Shown piece after piece: positions 36,097 through 44,258 of a stretch of DNA of 64,000 nt. The notes beneath the pieces are model-generated. The model was given only the letters and a program-made list of their open reading frames with translations, was not told where the DNA came from and searched no databases. Origin of the DNA: SHZI01 sp041396045. GTDB lineage: Bacteria > Pseudomonadota > Gammaproteobacteria > Steroidobacterales > GCA-2729495. Every line of letters starts with the position of its first letter. Within the stretch, counting starts at the first letter, position 1. The DNA is taken from contig JAWKZI010000003.1 of assembly GCA_041396045.1 (NCBI GenBank), positions 186,001-250,000 on the forward strand. Direction: 5' to 3'. The position numbers and the translations under genes were made by a program.

Positions 36097-37197
36097 TCAG
36101 TGAACGTGATCGTCGTCGCCGTGATGGTGTTCGTGATGGTCGTGGTCGTGTGCGGTGTCGCCGTGATCGTGAGGCGGTGCGGGGTTACGCTGCGCCCTGC
36201 CGGCCTCATCGGGATCGATGCCCGTCGCCAATGCGAGCCGCAGTGAGGCCAGTGCCGGCAGATGTTTCTCCGCCTGCTTCTTCAGGTTCTCGGTAATTAT
36301 CGCGGCCTCCCGAACCAGCATCGAATCATCCACCACCACATCTGCTTCTGCATGCATGTGGTGACCAACCCAGCGGGTGCGTACGTTCTGCAAGCCGCGA
36401 ACGCCCGGTACATGTTCACCGGTGTGGCGCAGTAGTGCCGTGAATTCCGGCTCAACACCGTCCAGGGCACGTACAAACACCGCCCGGGCTGACTGCCAGA
36501 CGATGCCAAAGATCAGGATGGTGATGATGCCTCCAACAATCGGATCGGCCAGCGGAAACCCCAGCCAGACGCCGATGGCTCCCGCTACAACAGCCAGACT
36601 GGTGAGACCGTCCACGCGCGCGTGATAGCCATCGGCGATGAGTGCGGCGCTATTGATCTCGCGACCAACGCGAATGCGAAATATTGCGACCGCTTCGTTA
36701 CCCAGAAAACCGACAACCCCTGCCGCCGCCACTGCCCACAGAAAATGAATCTCCTGTGGATTGATCAGGCGATCAATGGTCTGGTAACCGGCCACCAGCG
36801 CACTGAACAGGATCAGCGCGACGATGGTCATGCCGGCCAGGTCTTCGACTCGTCCGAGTCCATAGGTGAACTGATCGCTGGGCTTGCGCCGGGCGAACAC
36901 GAAGGCAATCCACAGCGGAATCGCCGTGGCTGCATCGCCCACGTTGTGAATGGTGTCGGCCAGCAGCGCCACGCTGCCGGAAATCAGCACGACAACAACC
37001 TGCAGGATTGCGGTACTTGCCAGTATGACGAAAGACCACTTGATGGCCCAGATACCCCGGTCGGTGGTCGCTATGGTGGGGTCGATGACACCGTGGGTGT
37101 GGCCATGACCGTCGTCGTGGTCATGCCCATGATGGACATGACCGACGGCGTGCCCTTTCTCGCCGAAACCCAGCCAGTCCAGTGCTGTGCGCATCAT
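36097..37197 (-). CDS. dmeF: Cation diffusion facilitator (DmeF/CzcD type) with His-rich ends
   Basis: 366-residue metal/proton antiporter with six helices. Both termini are His-rich: HHGHDHDDGHGHTHG near residues 22-36 and HDHDHHEHHHGDDDHVH at the very end. Metal-site motifs SVALLADTIHNVGDA and ALIADGYHARVDGLTS (HxxxD/DxxxD-type sites on helices 2 and 5) are visible. Likely exports Co2+, Ni2+ or Zn2+. Preceded by its presumed repressor gene with a 23-bp gap, as in dmeR-dmeF pairs. Confidence 0.88.
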   Translation of the reverse strand: MMRTALDWLGFGEKGHAVGHVHHGHDHDDGHGHTHGVIDPTIATTDRGIWAIKWSFVILASTAILQVVVVLISGSVALLADTIHNVGDAATAIPLWIAFVFARRKPSDQFTYGLGRVEDLAGMTIVALILFSALVAGYQTIDRLINPQEIHFLWAVAAAGVVGFLGNEAVAIFRIRVGREINSAALIADGYHARVDGLTSLAVVAGAIGVWLGFPLADPIVGGIITILIFGIVWQSARAVFVRALDGVEPEFTALLRHTGEHVPGVRGLQNVRTRWVGHHMHAEADVVVDDSMLVREAAIITENLKKQAEKHLPALASLRLALATGIDPDEAGRAQRNPAPPHDHGDTAHDHDHHEHHHGDDDHVH

Positions 37198-37220
37198 GTC
37201 CGTGACCTCAGTAGTGTGGG

Positions 37221-37586
37221 CTACAGATAACGACTGATTTTTTTGAAACCCTCGATTGTCACGCGCTGATCGCGGCTCACCGGACCGATCGCTTCTTCGA
37301 GGCAGTGTTCGATGTGGTCGTGGATCAGCGTGGACTTCGCTTCCTCAAGCGCCCGGATTACCGCATGCATCTGCTGGGCAATATCGGCACAGTCGCGACC
37401 GGACTCAATCATGCCGCTGATGGTCTGCAAGTGCCCGGTTGCACGGCGTAGCCGGTTCAGCACGTCACGATGGCTGCGGTGCGTGGCAGCGCCGTGGTGG
37501 GCCGGCGGGCTTTTCACGGTGTCCTTGCCGGCGTCTTTGGCAACGTCCTTGGCAGCAATTCGTACGGCTGACCTGGCAGCAGACAT
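37221..37586 (-). CDS. CsoR/RcnR family metal-sensing repressor
   Basis: 121 residues. After an unusual ~40-residue Ala/Lys/Asp-rich extension comes the DUF156 core: VLNRLRRATGHLQTISGMIESGRDCADIAQQMHAVIRAL (quoted here only as GHLQTISGMIESGRDC), then KSTLIHDHIEHC. The His at the core N-terminus, Cys in GRDC and the two His in HDHIEH match RcnR-type Ni/Co sensing better than Cu-type CsoR. Loss of DNA binding on metal uptake would open the CDF operon. A matching palindrome lies 33 bases upstream of the start. Confidence 0.87.
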   Translation of the reverse strand: MSAARSAVRIAAKDVAKDAGKDTVKSPPAHHGAATHRSHRDVLNRLRRATGHLQTISGMIESGRDCADIAQQMHAVIRALEEAKSTLIHDHIEHCLEEAIGPVSRDQRVTIEGFKKISRYL

Positions 37587-37618
37587 CGAGCGGACTCCAG
37601 CACTTCAGGCAGCCACAT

Positions 37619-37637
37619 TATCCCCTCCCGGGGGATA
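37619..37637. promoter_or_regulatory. Probable operator of the CsoR/RcnR-type repressor
   Basis: TATCCCCTCCCGGGGGATA, a 19-bp inverted repeat with perfect 7-bp arms around TCCCG. GC-tract palindromes with AT ends are the operators of this repressor family. It lies 33 bp upstream of the repressor start and 67 bp upstream of the MFS gene at 37704, so it may control both directions. Confidence 0.72.
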
Positions 37638-37703
37638 GGTCAAACCGGGGTTGTATCATTGCCGGCTGGCAGATGCTGCGGCTGCTGCTAACATGCGCAT
37701 CCG

Positions 37704-39014
37704 ATGCTGCGTTTCACCCGTTATCAGTGGATAGTCATCGCCGCCGCGTGGCTGGGGTGGGGCTTCGATGTCTTCGACGGCCTGCTTTTCAACTACGTAG
37801 CACCCAACGCCGTACCGACCCTGCTTCAACTGCCGCTGGGTTCGCCTGAAGCGCGCGCCGCCACGCTGTACTGGACTGGACTGCTCACCTCGCTGTTTCT
37901 GATCGGCTGGGCCGTTGGCGGTGTGATATTCGGCCCGATCAGCGACCGCTTCGGCCGCCGCCGGACCCTGATGATCACCATGCTGCTCTATGCGTTTGGC
38001 ACTGCCGCCTGTGCCTTCGTCCAGGACATCTGGCAACTCACCGCCTGTCGCCTGATTGCCAGCATCGGTATCGGTGGCGAATGGGCTGCGGGTGCCGCGA
38101 TGGTGGCCGAAGTTGTCGATGAGGAAAATCGGGTTGAGGCAGGTGCACTGTTGTACACCGCCGCGCCTTTTGGCCTGTTTCTGGCCACTGGCATCAATGC
38201 CCTGGTTGCCGGCAACCTCATGCTGGATCAGCCCGAGATGAGCTGGCGATTCGTGCTGCTGTTTGGCCTGCTGCCAGCCTCACTCGCCTTTTTCGTGCGT
38301 CTGCACATCAAGGAGCCGGACCGCTGGCTTGAGGCGGCCCGACGCGGCGCCCGTCCCCGCATCCGGGAACTGTTCTCGCCCGTCTTCTGGCCCCGAACGC
38401 GCAGTGCACTGCTGATGACCTTTGTGGCACTGCTCACCTGGTGGAGCTGCAACGCGTTTATTCCGGTTGTCAGCGCCACCCTCGGTCGCGCAGCGGCTGT
38501 TGCCGCGGGTCTGGATCCGCTGGCCACCAGCGCACTGATCGAAAGCTGGAAGACCATCGCCACCACCTCATTCAACATCGGCGGGCTGATTGGCACCCTG
38601 CTCACGGTACCCATCGCGAAGCACTTTGGTCGACGACCCATGTTTGCGATTTATTTCGCGGTTGCCACCGTGTCGATCATGGCCACATTCGGCCTGGATA
38701 TTCCCGACAAGATGCGCCTGTATCTCTACTTCTTCATCGGTTTGAGCGTGTTCGGCGTGTTCGGCAGCTTCACGTACTACCTGCCGGAACTGTTTCCGAC
38801 CCGCCTGCGGGCCACGGGAGCGGGCTTCTGCTACAACATCGGCAGAGTCGTTGCCGCGACAGGGCCCTATGTGGTCGGCGCAGTAGCTGCGGCCGGTGCC
38901 GGCTCTCCTGCAGTTATCCTCAACGCCTTGTTTGCCGTGGCCTTTGTGCCGCTGGTGGGCCTGTTCTTCATCCCGCTGGTTGTAGAGACCCGCGGCCAGT
39001 CATTGCCGCCCTGA
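37704..39014 (+). CDS. MFS transporter (metabolite/H+ symporter group)
   Basis: 436 residues, 12 predicted helices. WGFDVFDGLLFNYVAP in helix 1 and GPISDRFGRRRTLM between helices 2 and 3 place it in the aromatic acid/sialate-like MFS branch; ELFPTRLRATGAGFCYNIGR is the second-half counterpart. ATG at 37704. Regulation is possibly shared with the metal operon through the palindrome at 37619, but a metal-linked substrate is only a guess. Confidence 0.82.
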   Translation: MLRFTRYQWIVIAAAWLGWGFDVFDGLLFNYVAPNAVPTLLQLPLGSPEARAATLYWTGLLTSLFLIGWAVGGVIFGPISDRFGRRRTLMITMLLYAFGTAACAFVQDIWQLTACRLIASIGIGGEWAAGAAMVAEVVDEENRVEAGALLYTAAPFGLFLATGINALVAGNLMLDQPEMSWRFVLLFGLLPASLAFFVRLHIKEPDRWLEAARRGARPRIRELFSPVFWPRTRSALLMTFVALLTWWSCNAFIPVVSATLGRAAAVAAGLDPLATSALIESWKTIATTSFNIGGLIGTLLTVPIAKHFGRRPMFAIYFAVATVSIMATFGLDIPDKMRLYLYFFIGLSVFGVFGSFTYYLPELFPTRLRATGAGFCYNIGRVVAATGPYVVGAVAAAGAGSPAVILNALFAVAFVPLVGLFFIPLVVETRGQSLPP

Positions 39015-39043
39015 GCGGCACCACCACCAGCAGCGCGACTGGG

Positions 39044-39319
39044 CTAGTCGGTGTTGCTGTGAATGCTCGGCTTCAGCTTGTTGTAGTGGGGACGCATTTT
39101 TGCCAGTTCGGCGGCGCTGAATTTTGAGTTGGCGTGCGCCACAATTTCACCCTTCGCCACGCGGGCCTTGCCACTGGCCGCCGGAGCAGTTGCCGCCGAC
39201 GATTTAAGCGGGGCAGCACCAGTGTCAGCGCTTTGCGCCGACGAAAAACCGAACATCGCCACAACGCCAATCGAGACGAGCAACGGAACAAACAGTAAAC
39301 GATGACGTATTGCTGACAT
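39044..39319 (-). CDS. Small exported protein, unknown
   Basis: 91 residues from ATG 39319, which has a GGAGTGA six to nine bases upstream. An N-terminal signal/anchor (LLFVPLLVSIGVVAMFGFS) precedes an Ala/Ser-rich segment and a Lys-rich tail FSAAELAKMRPHYNKLKPS. No family recognised. Longer upstream frame to 39574 is antisense to fbp and is ignored. Confidence 0.5.
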   Translation of the reverse strand: MSAIRHRLLFVPLLVSIGVVAMFGFSSAQSADTGAAPLKSSAATAPAASGKARVAKGEIVAHANSKFSAAELAKMRPHYNKLKPSIHSNTD

Positions 39320-39352
39320 AAGTCTCACTCCGATACCCGCGCCCATTCTGCC

Positions 39353-40361
39353 ATGGCAAGCTATGGCCCCATGTATGACAGTCGCGAATTCATCACCCTG
39401 CAGGGCCACATCCTGCAGCAACAGACCCGCTATCCGGAAGCCATGGGCACCCTGTCGTGGATCCTGTCGGCGATGTCGATTTCCGCCATGGTCGGCGCCC
39501 AGGTACGCCGGGCCCGACTGACCGACGTGCTGGGCGCTGCCGGTAGCGAAAACGTGCAGGGGGAGCAGCAGCAAAGCTGGATGTCATTGCCAATGAAACC
39601 TGCTGCGGACGCTGGGCAGCCGCCAGGGCGTGGCCATAGTGGCTTCGGAGGAGAACGAGGAACCGGTCATCCTGCGGCACGATACACAGGGCGAGCAACG
39701 GTATTGCGTGCTCTTCGATCCGCTCGACGGCTCCTCCAACCTCGACGTGGCGGGGTCGGTTGGCACGATCTTCAGCATCCTGCGGCAGGATCGGCGGTCA
39801 TCCAGAGCCGAAGATTCCCTGCTGCAGCCTGGCCGCAACCAGGTAGCAGCCGGCTACATTCTCTACGGCCCATCAACCGTCTTCGCTCTGACGATCGGGC
39901 TCGGCGTGGATCTCTTCGTGCTGGATCCTGCTATCGGCGCTTTTATTCTTGTGCAGGAAGGCCTGCGAATTCCCCAGGCCGCCAGGAGTTACTCCGTCAA
40001 CGAGGGCAATCGTCTGGGTTTTCCGGAGGGCTACCAGCGCTATCTGGGTTGGGCTCAGGAACAGACCTACTCTGGCCGTTATGCGGGCGCCATGGTGGCG
40101 GACGTGCATCGCATCCTGCTGAAGGGCGGCGTCTTCCTGTATCCGCCCACCGCCAAAGCGCCCAACGGCAAACTGCGCCTGATGTATGAAGCCAATCCGA
40201 TGGCCTGGCTCGTCGAACAAGCGGGTGGCCAGGCACTGGCCGCGCCCGGCGAGCGCATTCTTGACGTGCAACCCACCGACATTCATCAGCGCACACCGGT
40301 CATTCTCGGCAGTCCCGACGAAGTCGCTCAGGTCACACGCCATCTCGAAACAGCAAGCTGA
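39353..40361 (+). CDS. fbp: Fructose-1,6-bisphosphatase class I (two frameshifts near 39580-39610)
   Basis: Gluconeogenic hydrolysis of fructose 1,6-bisphosphate. The upstream frame carries FITLQGHILQQQTRYPEA, SWILSAMSISAMVGAQVRRA and ENVQGEQQQ; the downstream one begins IVASEENEEPV and contains the metal motif LFDPLDGSSNLD, then LKGGVFLYPPTAKAPNGKL and the C-terminal helix. Restoring one A in CAGCAAAGCTGG and one C in ACCTGCTG gives the missing KLDVIANETLLRTLGSRQG. Complete length would be about 336 residues. Start could be ATG 39353 or 39371 (YDSREF). Both breaks are single-base homopolymer losses. Confidence 0.93.
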
Positions 40362-40422
40362 ACCAAACACGCAGCATCGCGGCTTGACGTTGCAGCGCCC
40401 GCCGACTACCTTCCCTACCGTT

Positions 40423-40678
40423 CCTGCCGGTGCCTGACGGTCTGCCAGATCGAAGGGTTTAACTGGGAAGTGCGGTGCGTCGACAACTCGAACCACGGGT
40501 CGACAACGCCGCCGCTGCCCCGCAACGGTAAGCGCAGGATAAGGATCATCACACGAGCCACTGGGCCTTGCGGCCTGGGAAGGCGATGATCCCGGAGCGA
40601 TGCAGGCGCGCACGACGCATCAAGAACTACGCGCCAGACCATCGTTTCCCCGCGCGAGCCCGTATACCGGCCGGCAGG
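40423..40678 (+). ncRNA. Cobalamin riboswitch
   Basis: About 256 nt upstream of the BtuB-type gene. The flanks CCTGCCGG (40423-40430) and CCGGCAGG (40671-40678) pair as stem P1. Between them are the family's conserved pieces: GCCGCTGCCCCGCAACGGTAA (B12 box, quoted in parts: CTGCCCCGCAACGGTAA), GAGCCACTGG, GGGAAGGCGATGATCCCGGAG and a terminal GCGAGCCCGTATACCGGCC. It binds adenosylcobalamin and represses uptake genes. Confidence 0.93.
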
Positions 40679-40844
40679 TGTCATCGGATCGTCAGGTCTC
40701 GGGTGGAGACTCAACTGACGGCACGAGCCCTGCTGCCCGTACGGTTTCAAGGCACGTGTCGGCCTTCGACAGTTTGTCGCTGTTGCTACTCCTCCTGCGA
40801 CCCGGCGCAATCGCGCTCGGGTGTGAGCGCGTCACGGGAGAGCT

Positions 40845-42833
40845 TTGTGCATAAATCTGTCGTCGTCGCTGCTGTTGTGCCTTTTGTCATGCTGGCCACC
40901 TTGGCCAGTTCCCCCGCTCCATGCCGAGGGCCTGCCGGAAACCATCATTGTCACCGCCTCACGCATACCGATGCCCCTGGCTGCGGTCGGCAGTTCCGTC
41001 TCGGTCATCGACCGGGAACAGATCGAGGCCCGTCAATCCGTGTTCGCCATTGATCTGCTTGCCGATATACCCGGCTTCGCAGTCAGCCGGTCCGGTGGCG
41101 TCGGATCACAGACCCAGGTGCGGGTGCGTGGCGCCGAGGCCAATCAGTTGCTGGTCCTCATCGACGGCATTGAGGCCAATGACCCGGCCGGCAATGATGA
41201 ATTTGCATTTGAGAATCTGACAACCTGGGACATCGAACGTATCGAAGTCGTTCGCGGACCACAAAGCGCCTTGTGGGGCAGTGACGCGCTGTCGGGCGTC
41301 GTGAATGTGATTACCCGCCAACCAACCGATGCGGTCTCTACGCAGGGCTTTGCCGAGGCGGGTTCGTTCAACACCTGGTCAGGCGGCGCCCGACTGTCGG
41401 GCAAGCTGCTCGGTACGCGTACCGGATTCTCCGTGTCGCATGTGGATTCGGACGGCATCAACAATTCGCTGACGGGCGACGAGAAGGATGGCTACAGGAA
41501 CACCACAGCCACGCTAACACTGGCTGGTAACCCGGCAACCAATCTGGCCCTGGACTTTATCGGCCGGTATACCGGCACGACCAAGGCCTATGACACCACT
41601 GATTTCGTGGTTACCGGCCTCCCCGCCGACAGTGCAGACGTCACGGACGTGGGCCTGGGGTACTTCCGTGCGGGGGGCTCACTGTCCCTGATGGATGGCC
41701 AGTGGACACAGCGCTTGCGGACCGCCTGGACCACAACCGATTCAGATAACCGCAATGAGTTCGGTGCCAACGGCTCCATGGCTGCCGACAAATACGGCGT
41801 GTACTACCAGACGACCTGGCATTTTGGTGCCGATTCCCGCGGTGTGCCCCGTGCGATGAACAACACCGGCAATGCCGTTACCCTCGCGCTGGAACATGAG
41901 CGCGAGGAGTTCAGTCAGCGCGGCACGGCAACACCATTTGGCGATCCCAACCAGGACCAGAACCTGGAAACTTCGGCGGCGGTTCTCGAGCTGCTGTTGA
42001 CCCCGGTGGACCGGTTATCGGTGTCATTGAGCGGACGGTACGACCACAATAGTGACTTTGACAGCGTCAGCACGGCCCGTGTCACCACCACCTGGTCCAC
42101 CGAAACCACCGGCACGCGGCTGCACGCAAGTTTTGGAACCGGCCAGAAGGCGCCGACCTTCAGCGAGCGTTACGGCTTCTATGCCGATCAGTTTGTCGGC
42201 AACCCTGATCTCAAGCCGGAAACTTCCACAGGCTGGGAGCTGGGCTTCGAGCAGCAGTTGCTTGCCAGCCGGTTTGGCGACCGGTTCACCGCTGGAGCCA
42301 CCTACTTTCACGAAGACCTGAAAGACGAAATCGACGGTTTCGTCTTTGACCCCACCAGTTCGCTTTTTACAGCCGCGAACCTGGAGGGAAAAAGCCATCG
42401 ACGGGGGGTTGAAGCCGTACTAAACGCCCGTATCGCAGACGATCTGAACGTTTCGGGCTCCTATACGTACGTCGACGCAACCCAACCCGATGCCGGCTCC
42501 GGGCTACAGACCCGGGAAATTCGCCGTCCACAAAACTCGGCCAGCTTCAACGTTAACTGGCGCTTTCTGGAAACCCGGGCGCAACTCAACGCCAATCTGA
42601 ACTACACGGGGCACCAGTACGACACCTACTTCGAGGTCGCACCACCCTTCGGCACCCGCACCATCAATCTGCAGAACTATTACCTGCTGGGCATCGCGGC
42701 GTCTTACCGCGTTGCCAAACAGACGCAGGTTTATGCCCGCCTGGAGAATGCCCTGAACGAACACTATGCGGAGGTCTACGGGTACAACACCCCGCGCCGC
42801 AATGTCTATGCGGGCTTCCGTCTGGATTTCTGA
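40845..42833 (+). CDS. btuB: TonB-dependent vitamin B12 receptor BtuB-type
   Basis: About 660 residues. TonB box LPETIIVTASR (about residue 30), plug with IPGFAVSRSGG, LLVLIDGIEAND, WDIERIEVVRGPQSALWGSDA, and a 22-strand barrel ending NVYAGFRLDF. The cobalamin riboswitch and adenosyltransferase gene support the substrate. Start is uncertain: TTG 40845 in the main frame, or GTG 40847 in another frame that reads HKSVVVAAVVPFVMLATLAS, a better signal peptide, if one C is removed from the CCCCC near 40912. Expression is presumably switched off by cobalamin. Confidence 0.9.
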   Translation: MCINLSSSLLLCLLSCWPPWPVPPLHAEGLPETIIVTASRIPMPLAAVGSSVSVIDREQIEARQSVFAIDLLADIPGFAVSRSGGVGSQTQVRVRGAEANQLLVLIDGIEANDPAGNDEFAFENLTTWDIERIEVVRGPQSALWGSDALSGVVNVITRQPTDAVSTQGFAEAGSFNTWSGGARLSGKLLGTRTGFSVSHVDSDGINNSLTGDEKDGYRNTTATLTLAGNPATNLALDFIGRYTGTTKAYDTTDFVVTGLPADSADVTDVGLGYFRAGGSLSLMDGQWTQRLRTAWTTTDSDNRNEFGANGSMAADKYGVYYQTTWHFGADSRGVPRAMNNTGNAVTLALEHEREEFSQRGTATPFGDPNQDQNLETSAAVLELLLTPVDRLSVSLSGRYDHNSDFDSVSTARVTTTWSTETTGTRLHASFGTGQKAPTFSERYGFYADQFVGNPDLKPETSTGWELGFEQQLLASRFGDRFTAGATYFHEDLKDEIDGFVFDPTSSLFTAANLEGKSHRRGVEAVLNARIADDLNVSGSYTYVDATQPDAGSGLQTREIRRPQNSASFNVNWRFLETRAQLNANLNYTGHQYDTYFEVAPPFGTRTINLQNYYLLGIAASYRVAKQTQVYARLENALNEHYAEVYGYNTPRRNVYAGFRLDF

Positions 42834-42897
42834 CGCTAGAGGTATCAGCCGGCGTAGACTCTGCCAGGCTAACATTGAATCGAAGACGTCCAGAAAA

Positions 42898-42930
42898 GAG
42901 CTCCGGGAAAGATCGAGCTCCGGGAAAGAT
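42898..42930 (+). repeat. Tandem 16-17 bp direct repeat at the pduO ribosome site
   Basis: GAGCTCCGGGAAAGAT occurs at 42898-42913 and again at 42915-42930, with one C between. The second copy sits immediately before the ATG at 42932. Duplicated translation signals or a slippage product are possible. Confidence 0.85.
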
Positions 42931-42931
42931 A

Positions 42932-43522
42932 ATGGGTAACCGCCTCTCCAAGATCTACACGCGTACCGGCGACGATGGCACTACCGGCCTGGGTACCGGC
43001 GATCGTGTGCCCAAGGACTGCTCACGGGTCGAGGCCTTTGGCACCGTTGACGAATTGAATGCGTGCATCGGTGTTGTACTGGCGACACCAGGTGTAACAA
43101 CAGCAATCAGCAACAGCCTGAGCGCAATCCAGCACCGCCTGTTCGACCTGGGTGGCGAACTGTCGGTGCCGGGCCGCGAGGTGATGCTGGCTGGCGACAG
43201 CAGCGATCTGGAACATGTGCTGGACGGCCTCAACAAGGACCTGCCCCCGCTCAAGGAGTTCGTATTGCCTGGCGGCTCTCCGGCTGCTGCCGCCTGTCAC
43301 GTAGCGCGGGCCGTGTGCCGGCGTGCCGAGCGTCGGGTAATCACCCTGCAGCGTGATGAACCGGTAAACCCGGAATCGGTGCGCTACCTGAACCGCCTTT
43401 CAGATCTGCTGTTCGTCATATCTCGCGTGCTCTGCCGGCTGGATAATGGCCGTGAGGTGACGTGGCAACCCCGATCGAAGCCAGCCACCGACCAGATACA
43501 GACCAGGGCACCAACAAAGTAG
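42932..43522 (+). CDS. pduO: Cob(I)alamin adenosyltransferase, PduO type
   Basis: 196 residues. Family motifs: KIYTRTGDDGTTGLGTGDRVPK (here quoted in part TRTGDDGTTGLG), EAFGTVDELNACIGVV, HRLFDLGGELSVPG, and VARAVCRRAERR with the C-terminal YLNRLSDLLFVISR. It attaches the adenosyl group to reduced cobalamin. Follows btuB by 98 bases. A 17-bp unit containing a GGGAAAG is duplicated at 42898-42930 just before the ATG. Confidence 0.92.
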   Translation: MGNRLSKIYTRTGDDGTTGLGTGDRVPKDCSRVEAFGTVDELNACIGVVLATPGVTTAISNSLSAIQHRLFDLGGELSVPGREVMLAGDSSDLEHVLDGLNKDLPPLKEFVLPGGSPAAAACHVARAVCRRAERRVITLQRDEPVNPESVRYLNRLSDLLFVISRVLCRLDNGREVTWQPRSKPATDQIQTRAPTK

Positions 43523-43526
43523 GACA

Positions 43527-44258
43527 ATGACTGCGCACGACAACGAACGTGCACTGGCTGATTATCTCGGCAGCTGCCTGCCTGGTCATCGGGCTGAACG
43601 CGTCTTGCTCGGTGATCAACCCTGTCCGTCGCTGACCGGCATCACGATCACCTCAGTCACCACCGCTGACCAATGTCTGAATCTGAATTTCGCCGACGGC
43701 CAGACATTACGGTCTCGACTGGGCGACTACGGTAGCTGGCATCGCTACCCGGATGGCCAGGAAAACCACGACAGCGATGACCAGCCCGGCGGACAGTTGT
43801 CCATGGCCATGATTGTTGATGGTGAGGTCTTCGCCTGCTTCAACGCGGCCGAGGTCGAATTGCTAGGCCCCGCGACCGCAGGCGGGCAATCAGCCGCAGC
43901 ACGGCTTACATCACTTGCCCATCGCGTTCAGGCCCTGTGTCCGCCAGGCACCTTGTTGATCGATATCCTGGTTGACCAGCATATTGCTGCCGGAATAGGC
44001 AATGTGCGCAAAAGCGAACTGTTGTTTCAGGCACATCTGACTCCCGGCACGCGCCTGGCTGATCTGTCACTTCAGGAACTGGAATCACTGCTTTCACTCA
44101 GCACCCGACTTCCGCAACGCCGCCGGGTTTACGGTCGTGAGGATCTGCCGTGCTATGTATGCGGCACACCCATTCGATTCGCGCGACTGGGCACCATGAA
44201 GCGCGGCACCTTCTGGTGTCCAAAGTGCCAGGAAGGCCTTCCGCAGAAGCGGCTTTAG
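43527..44258 (+). CDS. Nei/Fpg-like DNA glycosylase family protein lacking the catalytic N-terminus
   Basis: 243 residues with the MutM/Nei layout: an N-terminal beta-sandwich (GITITSVTTADQCLNLNFADG, YGSWHRYP), a helix-two-turn-helix with DQHIAAGIGNVRKSELLFQA, and a C-terminal zinc finger CYVCGTPIRFARLG...FWCPKCQ. The invariant Pro-Glu after Met, which forms the Schiff base and catalyses lyase, is absent; the product begins MTAHDNERAL. No in-frame MPEG lies upstream. Either the true start was lost by frameshift or the protein no longer cleaves. Overlaps btuF stop by four bases at the 3' end. Confidence 0.72.
   Translation: MTAHDNERALADYLGSCLPGHRAERVLLGDQPCPSLTGITITSVTTADQCLNLNFADGQTLRSRLGDYGSWHRYPDGQENHDSDDQPGGQLSMAMIVDGEVFACFNAAEVELLGPATAGGQSAAARLTSLAHRVQALCPPGTLLIDILVDQHIAAGIGNVRKSELLFQAHLTPGTRLADLSLQELESLLSLSTRLPQRRRVYGREDLPCYVCGTPIRFARLGTMKRGTFWCPKCQEGLPQKRL

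Noticed and set aside
36600..37230. Plus-strand frame opposite the CDF transporter
   Set aside because: It arises from reading the reverse of membrane codons and shows no domain.
37439..37849. A plus-strand reading frame across the repressor and its operator
   Set aside because: It is a shadow of the repressor and the MFS transporter and has no family similarity.
39353..40189. A single 278-residue open frame over fbp
   Set aside because: Only its first third resembles fructose bisphosphatase; the rest is an out-of-frame shadow. Motif continuity requires two base corrections instead.
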